Source: Streptomyces malaysiense
Lineage (GTDB): Bacteria > Actinomycetota > Actinomycetes > Streptomycetales > Streptomycetaceae
DNA length: 34,479 nucleotides
NCBI RefSeq assembly: GCF_000980885.2
Contig: NZ_LBDA02000106.1
Location: 1-34,479, forward strand
Direction of reading: 5' to 3'
In this document: positions 24,028 through 31,632 of the stretch, piece by piece
How positions within the stretch are numbered: position 1 is the first letter of the stretch
Layout of the letters: the number at the start of each line of letters is the position of its first letter
Made by a program: the position numbers and the translations under genes
Notes under the pieces: model-generated
What the model saw: only the letters and a program-made list of their open reading frames with translations
The model's database searches: none
What the model was told of the DNA's origin: nothing

Positions 24028-24953
24028 AGCTCTCCTCGCAGTCGCTCCAACAGACCCCGGGAGTCTTTGGGGTTCAGGGCCTGCGAGCGCAGTGTGTCAT
24101 AGCGCTGGTAGAGGAGGCTCACCTCTTTCGGGTCGGAGATCAGGCGGCCGTTCTGCTGCCCCTCGGAGTACGCGAGTCGCTGCCGTTTCGGCGTCTCCAG
24201 CAGCTGCAAGGGACCATCCAGACACGCGTGGAACTCCGTGTCCAGCGGCATGATCTGCAACGTCACGTTGCGCGGCGCGGTCAACTCCAGGACATGGTCG
24301 TACAAGCCCCGCATCACATCCGCCCCGCCGAGCTGACGTCGGAACACATGCTCCTCGACGATGAAGCTGAAGGGGACGCTGTGCCGCTCACCCAGCAGCT
24401 TCTGCCGACCGAGCCGCGCGACGAGCTGGTCCTCCAACTCCTGATCCGACAGCAGCGGGATGCTGTTGTCGAACACCGCCCGCGCATACCCCTCCGACTG
24501 CAACAACCCCGGCACCAGCCGACACTCATACGTACACAGGCTCACCGCCACCCGCTCCAGCCGTGCCCACTCCCGGAACCACGCCGCGAGCCCCACATCC
24601 CCCCGCCCCCGCGTCACGTACTTCGACGACTTCCGCAACGCGCCAGTGTTCCCGAGGAGTTCCTCCGACCGCACCACGTACGACTCGTCGGGCATCCGCC
24701 GCCCCAGCTCCACCGACTCCACGGTGTGCTTGGAGAAGCGCACCAGGTCCGCGAACTCGGCCCTGCTGTACCCCGCGTGCTCGCGCAGCGCCTGCTGGAC
24801 GGCACCCCAGGTCCGCAGACTGTCCGAGGGGTCGGGCTCGCGGTCCGGCTCACAGGCGGCCAGGTCGTCGCCGTCAGGACCACCGTCATGACTGCCGTCG
24901 CGGCCGTTGCCGCCGCCGTGGTCGCTGCCTACGCTGTCGATGCCGCCCGTCAT
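24024..24953 (-). CDS. WhiJ-like XRE-family regulator (HTH plus DUF5753)
   Basis: A 309-residue DNA-binding regulator. I chose ATG 24953 with GGAGG 9 nt upstream; the frame stays open 47 codons further without a ribosome site. Residues 1-40 are Gly/Asp-rich and probably disordered. An XRE helix-turn-helix spans about 48-95 (LREHAGYSRAEFADLVRFSK, VESVELGRRMPD). About 120-300 is the DUF5753 ligand-type domain, with the usual VPGLLQSEGYARA and LQIMPL segments. It is transcribed ahead of the DUF397 gene and divergently from the HATPase gene. Such triads regulate development and antibiotic production in Streptomyces. The GTAC-rich palindromes at 25022-25078 are likely operators. Confidence 0.88.
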   Translation of the reverse strand: MTGGIDSVGSDHGGGNGRDGSHDGGPDGDDLAACEPDREPDPSDSLRTWGAVQQALREHAGYSRAEFADLVRFSKHTVESVELGRRMPDESYVVRSEELLGNTGALRKSSKYVTRGRGDVGLAAWFREWARLERVAVSLCTYECRLVPGLLQSEGYARAVFDNSIPLLSDQELEDQLVARLGRQKLLGERHSVPFSFIVEEHVFRRQLGGADVMRGLYDHVLELTAPRNVTLQIMPLDTEFHACLDGPLQLLETPKRQRLAYSEGQQNGRLISDPKEVSLLYQRYDTLRSQALNPKDSRGLLERLRGEL

Positions 24954-25021
24954 CCGCGGCCACCTCCGGTTCCGTACGCGTACTGTCCGTCGTACCTGCG
25001 GCCGACGGCACCCAGAGTGAC

Positions 25022-25078
25022 GGACCGTACCCCGTACCGTCCACGGAATGTGCCCGTACGCTGACGTACCGTACGGGC
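25022..25078. promoter_or_regulatory. Operator-like GTAC palindromes in the divergent promoter
   Basis: GCCCGTACG (25052-25060) and CGTACGGGC (25070-25078) are perfect 9-bp arms with a 9-nt spacer. Just left, 25022-25042 is a 21-bp imperfect palindrome (GGAC N GTAC N3 GTAC N GTCC). Further GTAC words fill 24975-25005. They lie between the WhiJ-like regulator and the HATPase gene and are good candidates for autoregulation. Confidence 0.5.
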
Positions 25079-25122
25079 CAGGCGCCTGGAACACGCCCCC
25101 GCGCGCCCGTCACCGTGGCCTC

Positions 25123-25593
25123 ATGAACGGAACCACCCCCCAACTCTCCGCAACCGTACGCACGTTCTCCCAGCTCCTGTCGTCCACCCGCCGCGGAGCC
25201 CGCCTCGCCCGTCTGCTCGCCGTCGAACAGCTCCGCGCCTGGGAAGTGTCACCCGGCGTCACCGAGCGCGCCGAACAGATCGTGGCCGAACTCGCCGGCA
25301 ACGCCGCCCTGCACGGCCGCGTCCAGGGACGCGATTTCCGCCTCGTCCTCACCCTCGACACCGGCACCCTCCGCATCGCCGTCACCGACGCCCGTGGCGA
25401 TCAACTCCCGTCCCTGTCGGCCTCGGCAGACGTCGGCCCTCTCCCCGACGCCGAGTCGGGTCGAGGCCTCCTCCTGGTCGCCGCCTTGGCCGACCGTTGG
25501 GGCACGGACCCGTATCCGCCCGGCGGCAAGACGGTCTGGGCCGAATGCGCCTGTGAACCCCACGGCCCGGACACGCACAGCGGGCGTACCTGA
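25123..25593 (+). CDS. HATPase anti-sigma-factor-like protein (RsbW type)
   Basis: A 156-residue single-domain GHKL ATPase. The N box reads ELAGNAALHG (about 55-64) and the G1 box DAESGRGLLLV (about 115-125), followed by the usual WG end strand (ADRWGTDP). The C terminus carries a short Cys/His/Asp tail. ATG 25123 is used; an upstream in-frame ATG at 25048 would read through the operator palindromes and is less likely. Proteins of this type without a membrane domain act as anti-sigma or partner-switch kinases in actinobacteria and commonly sit beside WhiJ-like regulators and DUF397 genes. Confidence 0.85.
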   Translation: MNGTTPQLSATVRTFSQLLSSTRRGARLARLLAVEQLRAWEVSPGVTERAEQIVAELAGNAALHGRVQGRDFRLVLTLDTGTLRIAVTDARGDQLPSLSASADVGPLPDAESGRGLLLVAALADRWGTDPYPPGGKTVWAECACEPHGPDTHSGRT

Positions 25594-25804
25594 CCGCGAC
25601 GGCCGGGCGCGGTTCACCCGCTACGCGGCACGCGGCTGAGCACAACCCTCGGCCATGACTGAGGAGTTCAAGCCAGACGTCTGGGTGAACCGCCACCGCA
25701 ACGGCTCCAAGCTTGAGACCGGTAGCTGCCGTTGGGGGAAACCGTCCCAGAACCGGCAGCCTGAGTGGGAGACTTGGGGCCTAACGACCCAAGGAGTTCA
25801 AAAC

Positions 25805-26536
25805 ATGGCAACAGATGCCCACGACGGACCCGTTTCGGCAGCAGACGGACGTGGGCAGCGAGTCCTCGACCTCCTGGACAAGGCAATCGACAGCCAGAAC
25901 CTACTGGTGCGCAAGAACATAGCGCGGGCCCGCCAACGGACCCCAGAGGCGACGCCGGCAGAGGTGATCCGCAATCTGGAGCGGATGTACGTCAGCGCCT
26001 TGACCGGAACCGGTGCTGCAGTTGGAGGAACCGCAGCCGCGCCCGGCGTCGGCACGGGAGTCGCACTGGCACTCTCGGCAGGCGAAGCTCTCTCGTCCCT
26101 TGAACTGAGCGCCCTCTTCGCCCTCTCGCTCGCCGAGGTCCACGGAGTCCCCATCGACGAGATCGAGCGCCGCCGAACGATCGTGATGGGAATCATGCTC
26201 GGCGGGAGTGGCTCCGCCACCATTACCAAGGCCGCCGAGCGTACGGGGCAGCACTGGGGACGTCAGGTTGTCGCCAAGGTGCCCGTCGAGACGTTGCGTC
26301 AGATCAACAAGATCCTGGGAAAGAACTTCATCACGAAGTACGGGACCAAGCAGGGGATCATCGTTCTCGGTCGAGTGGCACCCTTCGGTATCGGCGCTGT
26401 GATCGGTGGTGGTGCCAACGCCGCCATGGGCACTCTGGCTGTGAGGGCCGGTCGTCGCGCCTTTGGCCCGCCCCCGACGTCGTGGCCAGGGCTGACGTCC
26501 AGCACGCCGCCAGCGTCCGAGAACTCGCCTGGCTGA
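25805..26536 (+). CDS. EcsC-like protein, probably frameshifted near the 3' end
   Basis: A 243-residue protein. ATG 25805 has AAGGAG 8 nt upstream, which decides the start over the in-frame ATG at 25655. Residues 15-65 are helical (RVLDLLDKAIDSQ, then NLERMYVSAL). A glycine/alanine-rich hydrophobic stretch follows (about 70-100), then SLELSALFALSLAEVHG, and a glycine-rich C-terminal segment (FGIGAVIGGGANAAMG). The order resembles the EcsC family of membrane-associated proteins of unknown function. The last 20 residues after GPPP are unlike coding sequence, while another frame stays open to 26625, so the true C-terminal end is likely displaced by a 1-base change. Confidence 0.7.
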   Translation: MATDAHDGPVSAADGRGQRVLDLLDKAIDSQNLLVRKNIARARQRTPEATPAEVIRNLERMYVSALTGTGAAVGGTAAAPGVGTGVALALSAGEALSSLELSALFALSLAEVHGVPIDEIERRRTIVMGIMLGGSGSATITKAAERTGQHWGRQVVAKVPVETLRQINKILGKNFITKYGTKQGIIVLGRVAPFGIGAVIGGGANAAMGTLAVRAGRRAFGPPPTSWPGLTSSTPPASENSPG

Positions 26537-26625
26537 CCCTCGGTGCACTGAAGTACGTCGAGCGCCCCGCCTCCGCTGTCGCAGTCGATTACGGCGTGTC
26601 CAGCGCCTACGTGGTTGCCGCGTGA
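26476..26625 (+). pseudogene. Out-of-frame continuation of the EcsC-like gene
   Basis: From 26476 another frame encodes 49 sensible residues (VRELAWLTLGALKYVERP, AVAVDYGVSSAYVVAA) without a start codon, ending at TGA 26623-26625, inside the stem of the terminator. It has actinobacterial codon bias and begins beside a run of five C (26471-26475), a typical slip site. It is best read as the ancestral C terminus lost by a one-base deletion, or as a sequencing error. Confidence 0.5.
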
Positions 26626-26659
26626 CCTCGCTCCGGGCCATCGGAGCGAGGTCACGCGG
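26618..26659 (+). terminator. Intrinsic terminator with perfect 18-bp stem
   Basis: CCGCGTGACCTCGCTCCG (26618-26635) and CGGAGCGAGGTCACGCGG (26642-26659) pair perfectly around a 6-nt loop. It ends the EcsC-like transcript; the stop of the shifted frame lies in its first arm, which supports that frame as the original end of the gene. Confidence 0.85.
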
Positions 26660-26754
26660 AACATCCCGTCCGCGATATCCCACGTGATGCGAGCCGAGAC
26701 CGGCAGGACACGGCAGCAGGCACGGTATACATCAGCTCAACCAAGGGGGTGCTT

Positions 26755-27435
26755 GTGGGCGACGGAGGGTTCAACCGCACGTGTTTGAAGTGCCGCAACT
26801 CCATCGAGGTAGACCAGGACGGGCGCGTGGTCGCCCATGACAGGCCGATAAGTCGTTTCCCCTGCTATGCCTCTGGTCAGCTCGCCGCACTTGTGTCGGT
26901 CGAGTGGGGACCCGGGCCTCGACGTAGCCGGCGGACTACGGTCAGAGACAAGGGGCGCGGGCGTGCCTTGCGGGAGAAGACCGAGTACCTCATGCCCCCT
27001 GAGTGGCTGCCGAATTATCGGGGTGAGCACCTGCCGACAATCGGCCTGCCCGCCAAAGGGTGGTTCGGTGTCTGGTTCCCGGCTCACACGATGTGGGAGC
27101 ACGAGCGGAAACTGTCCGGCTGGGTCGGAAGCGATAGATCGTTCCGGTGGGACAGCCGCGAGGGGTGCTGGACGGTGGCCAGCGCTCACTTCCCCCACAT
27201 CAGCCGGGAGCTGCTCCGCAGGTATCCGAGCGTCCTCATCGGCCGTGAGTACAACCCACGTGAAAGGTGCAACTCGTCCTGTCAGAACGCCCAGGGCTTC
27301 CTGTGCACCTGCTCCTGCCGTGCCAAGTACCACGGTCGTGGTAAATGGCGAAGCGGGTGGAGGACTCTGGGCGAGTTCAGCGGTCGGCGCGCGGGGAGGC
27401 CGTGGCACTGGATGGCCGTTGCCGTTGGTGGCTGA
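26755..27435 (+). CDS. Cysteine-rich protein of unknown function
   Basis: A 226-residue protein starting at GTG 26755, with AAGGGGG 5 nt ahead; GTG 26749 is in frame but overlaps that ribosome site. C10-x2-C13 opens the protein. Near the end lies a cluster C172, C176, C184, C186, C188 followed by KYHGRG. The pattern, CNSSC then CTCSC then YHG, looks metal-binding and recalls small proteins seen in phage- or plasmid-derived regions. The centre has aromatic segments (GWFGVWFPAHTMW). Base composition is less GC-biased than its neighbours, suggesting transfer. No enzyme motif was recognised. Confidence 0.65.
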   Translation: MGDGGFNRTCLKCRNSIEVDQDGRVVAHDRPISRFPCYASGQLAALVSVEWGPGPRRSRRTTVRDKGRGRALREKTEYLMPPEWLPNYRGEHLPTIGLPAKGWFGVWFPAHTMWEHERKLSGWVGSDRSFRWDSREGCWTVASAHFPHISRELLRRYPSVLIGREYNPRERCNSSCQNAQGFLCTCSCRAKYHGRGKWRSGWRTLGEFSGRRAGRPWHWMAVAVGG

Positions 27436-27449
27436 TCACCTCGGCACCC

Positions 27450-27464
27450 GCTCGCGGAGCGAGC
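27450..27464. terminator. Small hairpin between convergent genes
   Basis: GCTCGC and GCGAGC flank a GGA loop, 15 nt after the stop of the cysteine-rich gene and upstream of the convergent toxin gene's end. The stem is only 6 bp, so this is a weak call. Confidence 0.35.
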
Positions 27465-27557
27465 CTGCGCAGGGCCGAGCTCCGTGCCCCGCTCCTGCCG
27501 ACGGCTTGTTCACCGCCTGCGCGACGCCTGGACAGGGCCGAGCGTGGCTCCCGGTCA

Positions 27558-28043
27558 TCAGACAGCGACCACGTGCACGTCCGACGGCGCGAGAATCGTC
27601 AGGTAGGCGTGGATGTCCCCAGGGTCGGCGGTGAAGATCACCGAGCTGCCGTGCCGGGCCGCTGCCAGGGCCACCCAGGCGTCCACCGCGTCCGGCCGCT
27701 TCTTCGCCGGCAGGACCGCCCGCCCCAGAGCGGTCCCGATGCGCCGCCAGTCCGCGAGGTCCGGGCCCGTCGCGCAAGCCAGACACTCCGGACGGCCCGC
27801 CTTCGTCTCACGCATGGGCGGCTCGGACGTACGGGCCTGAGGGACCGTGCAGTCCTTCAGGACGCCGGACAGGGCATGCACCAGCGCCGGCTGGGGACGC
27901 CACACCTGGGCGAGGACCGGTCCGAGCACCAGCGCCCGGTGCGGGACCGTGCGTAGTCCCTCGTGCAGAGCCACCGCCTTCGCTTTGCGGTCGGCGAGTG
28001 CGATGAGCATGCCGGTGTCGTAGACCGGCACCCGTGCGCTCAC
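27558..28043 (-). CDS. PIN-domain toxin (VapC-like ribonuclease)
   Basis: A 161-residue PIN-domain protein. VPVYDTGMLIALAD holds the first acidic residue (D9). Later acids are in KRPDAVDAW and in IFTADPGDIHAYL, the usual positions of the metal-binding site, so it is probably an active RNase. Its GTG start shares GTGA with the stop of the antitoxin gene, so toxin synthesis is coupled to antitoxin synthesis. A 30-residue insertion in the middle with two cysteines (about 75-100) is longer than in a minimal VapC. Targets of the family are tRNA or rRNA; which applies here cannot be read from the sequence. Confidence 0.8.
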   Translation of the reverse strand: MSARVPVYDTGMLIALADRKAKAVALHEGLRTVPHRALVLGPVLAQVWRPQPALVHALSGVLKDCTVPQARTSEPPMRETKAGRPECLACATGPDLADWRRIGTALGRAVLPAKKRPDAVDAWVALAAARHGSSVIFTADPGDIHAYLTILAPSDVHVVAV

Positions 28044-28369
28044 GCGGCGTGTCCCGGACGGCGGCCTTGCCGGTCGCGGCCGTGGACGAGCCCCAGGGCC
28101 TCCTCGACCTCGCGGCGTTCCTGCTCCGTCAGCTCAGCGGCCGGTTCCGGGGCAGGTTCGGCGGGCAGCCCGTCCGCTGCACGCTCTGCCCGGGCGATGA
28201 GTGCGTCCACCTCGGCGAACTGTTCCTCTATGGCATCGCTCTCGGCCATCTGGCGCGTTGCGGCATGCACCAGATAGGCCGAGACGTCCATTCCCGCCCG
28301 TTCCGCGTGCTGCCTGATGCGTTCGGCCTGGTCCTGCTCCAAGCTGATGCTGATGCGCGTCTTCGCCAC
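28040..28369 (-). CDS. Ribbon-helix-helix antitoxin (VapB-like)
   Basis: A 109-residue protein. Residues 1-40 (KTRISISLEQDQAERIRQHA, then GMDVSAYLVHAAT) form a typical ribbon-helix-helix fold for DNA binding and dimerisation. The rest is acidic and helical (EEQFAEVDALIARAERAAD, a Glu/Pro/Ala stretch, QERREVEEAL), suited to wrap the toxin. I chose GTG 28369 because promoter boxes lie 6 nt upstream, giving a leaderless mRNA. An ATG 22 codons upstream exists in frame but would lie before the promoter. The ATACGCGTAT palindrome in the promoter is the likely autoregulatory operator. Confidence 0.78.
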   Translation of the reverse strand: MAKTRISISLEQDQAERIRQHAERAGMDVSAYLVHAATRQMAESDAIEEQFAEVDALIARAERAADGLPAEPAPEPAAELTEQERREVEEALGLVHGRDRQGRRPGHAA

Positions 28370-28375
28370 GAAGGC

Positions 28376-28405
28376 ATCGTAATACGCGTATGACGACAGT
28401 GCCAA
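28376..28405 (-). promoter_or_regulatory. Leaderless promoter and operator palindrome of the antitoxin-toxin pair
   Basis: On the minus strand TTGGCA (28405-28400) and TACGAT (28381-28376) are 18 bp apart, and the antitoxin GTG begins 6 nt after the -10. The spacer contains the perfect palindrome ATACGCGTAT (28391-28382), where a bound ribbon-helix-helix dimer would block RNA polymerase. No ribosome site is present. Confidence 0.6.
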
Positions 28406-28452
28406 TGCCGCCGGTCGAGGTGGACAAGCAGGCACGCCCCCTCTCCCCGGCG

Positions 28453-28480
28453 CCCCGTCCCGTACCGCCCCGCCCCGCCC
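28453..28480 (-). other. G-quadruplex-capable tract
   Basis: Reading the minus strand gives GGG, GGGG, GGGG, GGG and GGGG runs with loops of 1, 1, 6 and 2 nt. It lies between the end of the HEPN-ATPase partner gene and the antitoxin promoter. High-GC genomes hold many such tracts, so the functional weight is low. Confidence 0.4.
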
Positions 28481-28538
28481 ACCAGCCGGCGTCTGCCGCC
28501 TGCCCCGCGCGACGGGCCTGCGGTCCGACTGCGATCCG

Positions 28539-28988
28539 TCACCGCGTCCGGAGCGTCAACGCCGCGATCACCCGATCTGCGTCGTCCCGCCACGCACACA
28601 ACTCCGCGTGCGTGGGAGCCAGCTCGTACCCGTGGTAGTGGCAGGCCCGGCTGAGGCCGGCCCAGGTCGCCGACCAGCGGCGGGCCGTGTCGGGGTCGGC
28701 GTAGGACTCCAGGCACAGGGCCTGGGCGTGCGGCGGGCAGTGGGCCAGCTGCGGTTTGCGTGCCTGCCAGTAGCGGCGCAGGGCCTCTTCGAGGGCGTGG
28801 CGCAGCAGCAGTGCCACGGCGCGTGGCCAGACTCCCGTGGTGGAGGCGGTGGCCGTGCCGAGCAACCGGTCCGCGCCCGCGAGCAGTTCCTCAGGGGTCG
28901 AGATGGACGGCGGCGGAGGTGGGAGGGGTACGGGAAGCCGGGGCGGGCGCGCGGTCGGGACGGGTGTGGCCGGGCGGATCGTGGTCAC
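28539..28988 (-). CDS. Small partner of the RloC-like ATPase, function unknown
   Basis: A 149-residue protein beginning at GTG 28988, inside the TGTGA junction with the ATPase gene stop, so the two are co-translated. Residues 1-35 are Pro-rich with a run of about seven prolines. The remainder is helical: LLLRHALEEALRRYWQARKP, then RRWSATWAGLSRACHYHGYEL and HAELCAWRDDADRVIAAL. The helix-rich build with paired Arg and His recalls HEPN-like domains, but I see no clean RxxxxH motif. It could be an antitoxin, regulator or second nuclease subunit. Confidence 0.7.
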   Translation of the reverse strand: MTTIRPATPVPTARPPRLPVPLPPPPPSISTPEELLAGADRLLGTATASTTGVWPRAVALLLRHALEEALRRYWQARKPQLAHCPPHAQALCLESYADPDTARRWSATWAGLSRACHYHGYELAPTHAELCAWRDDADRVIAALTLRTR

Positions 28989-31408
28989 AGGGATCGCACC
29001 GCCTTCGCGAGTTCCGCGGTGCGGCGGATGATCTCCTCCACGTCGTCGACGGGCACGGCTTCGTGGGAGCCCTTGTTGCACCACCGAATGTGGTCGGTGC
29101 CCTGCTGGCCGTAGGCCCGGGTGAGGTCGGTCATGGTCTCGCCCACCCGGTCGGTTTCCCCGTAGAGGGCGAGAGAGGCCAGTTCGGTGAGCTTGTGTGC
29201 CTTGGCGATGCGTCGCTCGATCTCGTCGTGGGGCAGGCCCGTGCCGAGGAGCCGGCGGCGGGCCGGTTCGAGGAGGGCGGCCTCCAGGGCGGTGCGGCAC
29301 AGGCCGGGCAGGACCCGGGCGACGACGTCGCCGGGCAGGTCACGGGTCCTGGCGAGCGCCTTCGCGTCGTACAGGGCCTGCTTGACGGGGTCGTCGCCGG
29401 AGCGGACGCGTACGGCGGAGCGCTCACGGCGGTCGACGGTGAGGACGGTGGCGGGCAGCCGCAGGTACTTCAGGGCCTGCGGCAGGCGGGTGTCGTGGGT
29501 GAAGACGACGACCTGGCGGTGCTCGGCGAGGAGGGCGAGGACGCGGGCGAGGCCGTCCACCTTGGCGGGGTCCATGGACTGCACCGGGTCGTCGATGACG
29601 AGGAACCGGAAGGGGTTCTCCGGGAGGAAGGTGCGCGGGAGGAAGAGGGACAGGGCGAGGGAGTGCAGTTCCCCCTGGCTCATCACGCCGAGCGCGGGGG
29701 CGTCGATGTCGTCGACGGTCACGTCGAGGGCGACCTTGCGCTGGGTTGCGGAGCCGCTCAGGCGGACCGGGCCGAGGGCGACGTTGCTCTGCTGGCGCAG
29801 GTTGGACCAGATGCGCTGGGCGTCCTCGGCGATGGGACGCATCCGGTCGGCGCGGATCTCGTCGTGGGTGGCCCTGAGCCATTTCTGGGCGGCCTTGACG
29901 CGGGCCAGGTGCGGGGCCGCCTGCTCGGCTGCGTGGGCCTTGTCCAACCAGGCAGCGAGCGCCCGCGCGGCGTCGCGCCAGGTGTCGTCCTGGTCTGCGA
30001 GGCGTGTCGCGGCCTCCTGGCGGGCGACCCGTGCGGCGTCGGCGGCGATCCGTGCGGCGTTCTCGGCGGCGGATGCCAGTACGGCCGGGTCGGATACGGT
30101 GCGGCACCGCAGCCAGTCGTCCCAGGCGGCGGCGATCTCGGACGGCAGCCAGTCGGGGGGCGGGACGGCCAGGCCACGGACGGCCTGCGCGGCCGCGTCG
30201 AGTTCCCTGCGGGCGGTGAGCACCTGCTCGGCCTCGGCGCGCAGCAGGCTTTCCTGTTCGGCGGCGTCGCGTGCCCATTCCTCGTCGAGGCGGGCCGTGC
30301 CGCCGCACACCGGGCAGGTGTCGAGGGCGGGGTGGGCGCGGTGGTGGGCGAGCGCGCGGGCGAGGAGTTCGGCGCGGCGCAGCGCGTCCTCGGCGGACGT
30401 GCCCCGCAGGTCCTCGGCGGAGGCGATGGCTTCGCGCAGCCGGGTCACCGCCGTGGCGACCGCCTCGATGTCGGGTCCGGTCAGGGTGGAGCGGCGGCGC
30501 AGGTCGAACAGGAGGGCCTCGTCCACCGGGCCGGTCCCGGCGGCCAGTTCGGCCGCCCGCGCAAGGTCCGGGCGCCGCCCGCTCAGTGCGGTGTGGGCGC
30601 TCTGGGCGCGGGGGTCGTCGGTGCCGTCCAGGAGGGTGAGCAGGGCGGGGAGTTCGGCCTTCGCCTCCTTGGCGGGCGCGTCGTACTCGCGGGTCCGGTC
30701 TCGCAACCACTTGTCGGCGGCGGCGAGTTGCTCCAGACCGAGGATGGAGGCGACGGCGTCGTACATCTCGCTGGGCCTGCCGCCGATCACCTGGCCGAGT
30801 TCGGAGTACGACAGGAAGGGGCGGTAGGTCGCCAGATCCTCCTGCCAGCCGAGGCCCGGGAGGGGGACGGGGGCGTGGCCGGGCCGGTCGAGTTCGGCAG
30901 TGGAGTCGGCAACGTCGTCCCCGTGCCAGGTGCGCAGCACGGTGGCCGGCTCTGGATCGCCGTCGAGGCGCAACTCCACGGCGACCTTGGGTTCCTGGCC
31001 GTGGTGGAGGTTGCGCCAGCTCTTGCGCCAGATGTCGCTGCGGCCGCGCCAGCGGGCGTTGTCGCCGGTCAGCGCGATCTCGACGGCTTCCGCGAAGCTC
31101 GACTTGCCGGAGCCGTTGCGGCCGGTGACCAGGGTGAGTCCCGGGCCGGGGGTGAGGGGGAGACGTGCGGTACGGCCGATGCCGCGGAAGCCGCTGACCG
31201 TGACGGACTGCAGGTAGGCGCCCGGCATCCGGCCGCGCGCCCCGCCGTCGTCCTGGAAGGCGGTGAGCAGGAGGGCTCGGGTGCCCTCGTCGAGGTCCGA
31301 GCCGGCGAGGCGCGCGGCGATGAGACTGGCAAGGGTGCCCGCCGACGGCTCCTGGGCGGGCGGCCCTGCGGGAGACGAGTCCGGGGCGGGATCGGCGGGT
31401 ACGGGCAT
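28985..31408 (-). CDS. Rad50/RloC-like ATPase with zinc hook and C-terminal HEPN-like motif
   Basis: An 807-residue SMC/ABC-type protein. Walker A TGRNGSGKS (95-103) follows the strand VSGFRGIG. Long coiled coils flank CPVCGG (365-370), a Rad50-type zinc-hook sequence. The signature region MSQGELHSLALSL (576-588), Walker B FLVIDDPVQSMDP (602-614) and the H-loop FTHDT (636-640) complete the ATPase. The last 110 residues are helical and contain R775-WCNKGS-H782, an RxxxxxxH of the HEPN ribonuclease type. A zinc-hook ATPase plus HEPN is the layout of RloC anticodon nucleases, which cut tRNA after DNA damage or phage infection. ATG 31408 (GGGAG upstream) was chosen; the longer frame to 32233 is antisense to the next gene. 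Confidence 0.8.
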   Translation of the reverse strand: MPVPADPAPDSSPAGPPAQEPSAGTLASLIAARLAGSDLDEGTRALLLTAFQDDGGARGRMPGAYLQSVTVSGFRGIGRTARLPLTPGPGLTLVTGRNGSGKSSFAEAVEIALTGDNARWRGRSDIWRKSWRNLHHGQEPKVAVELRLDGDPEPATVLRTWHGDDVADSTAELDRPGHAPVPLPGLGWQEDLATYRPFLSYSELGQVIGGRPSEMYDAVASILGLEQLAAADKWLRDRTREYDAPAKEAKAELPALLTLLDGTDDPRAQSAHTALSGRRPDLARAAELAAGTGPVDEALLFDLRRRSTLTGPDIEAVATAVTRLREAIASAEDLRGTSAEDALRRAELLARALAHHRAHPALDTCPVCGGTARLDEEWARDAAEQESLLRAEAEQVLTARRELDAAAQAVRGLAVPPPDWLPSEIAAAWDDWLRCRTVSDPAVLASAAENAARIAADAARVARQEAATRLADQDDTWRDAARALAAWLDKAHAAEQAAPHLARVKAAQKWLRATHDEIRADRMRPIAEDAQRIWSNLRQQSNVALGPVRLSGSATQRKVALDVTVDDIDAPALGVMSQGELHSLALSLFLPRTFLPENPFRFLVIDDPVQSMDPAKVDGLARVLALLAEHRQVVVFTHDTRLPQALKYLRLPATVLTVDRRERSAVRVRSGDDPVKQALYDAKALARTRDLPGDVVARVLPGLCRTALEAALLEPARRRLLGTGLPHDEIERRIAKAHKLTELASLALYGETDRVGETMTDLTRAYGQQGTDHIRWCNKGSHEAVPVDDVEEIIRRTAELAKAVRSL

Positions 31409-31557
31409 GACGGGACTCCCGTGGAGGCGACGACTGCGGAGCGTACGGCCGGACAGGCCGACGGCAACTGAACGACAGGGGACACACGGGAACAGCGTTG
31501 TAACGCGGGGCCGTGAGACCTGAGTTGTGGACGACCATAGCCCACACAGACTCAACA

Positions 31558-31597
31558 ATGGAACTCTTTGGAACTTCATGGAGATCATTGGACTCGG
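31558..31597. promoter_or_regulatory. Four 10-bp-phased TGGA repeats upstream of the RloC-like gene
   Basis: ATGGAACTCT, TTGGAACTTC, ATGGAGATCA and TTGGACTCGG begin at 31558, 31568, 31578 and 31588. The core (A/T)TGGAACT and the exact 10-bp period match the array at 9726-9765. On the minus strand TTCCAT within the last repeat lies 18 bp from TATGGT, a possible -10, so the array again covers the -35 region. The ATPase leader would be about 120 nt. Confidence 0.6.
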
Positions 31598-31627
31598 GGC
31601 CGGGATGTGACGCCCCGCCCCGGCCCC
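31596..31627 (-). terminator. Terminator of the DUF262/DUF1524 gene
   Basis: GGGGCCGGG (31596-31604) and CCCGGCCCC (31619-31627) form a 9-bp all-GC stem with a 14-nt loop, starting 5 nt beyond the stop of the gene at 31633 on the minus strand. It ends directly beside the repeat array. Confidence 0.65.
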
Positions 31628-31632
31628 CGCGC

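Noticed and set aside
25655..25804. Earlier start for the EcsC-like gene
   Set aside because: The first 50 codons lack the family pattern, and the AAGGAG before 25805 decides the start; not fully excluded.
28760..31471. 903-codon plus-strand open frame
   Set aside because: Gly/Val/Glu-rich antisense of the RloC-like ATPase, with no ribosome site or motifs.
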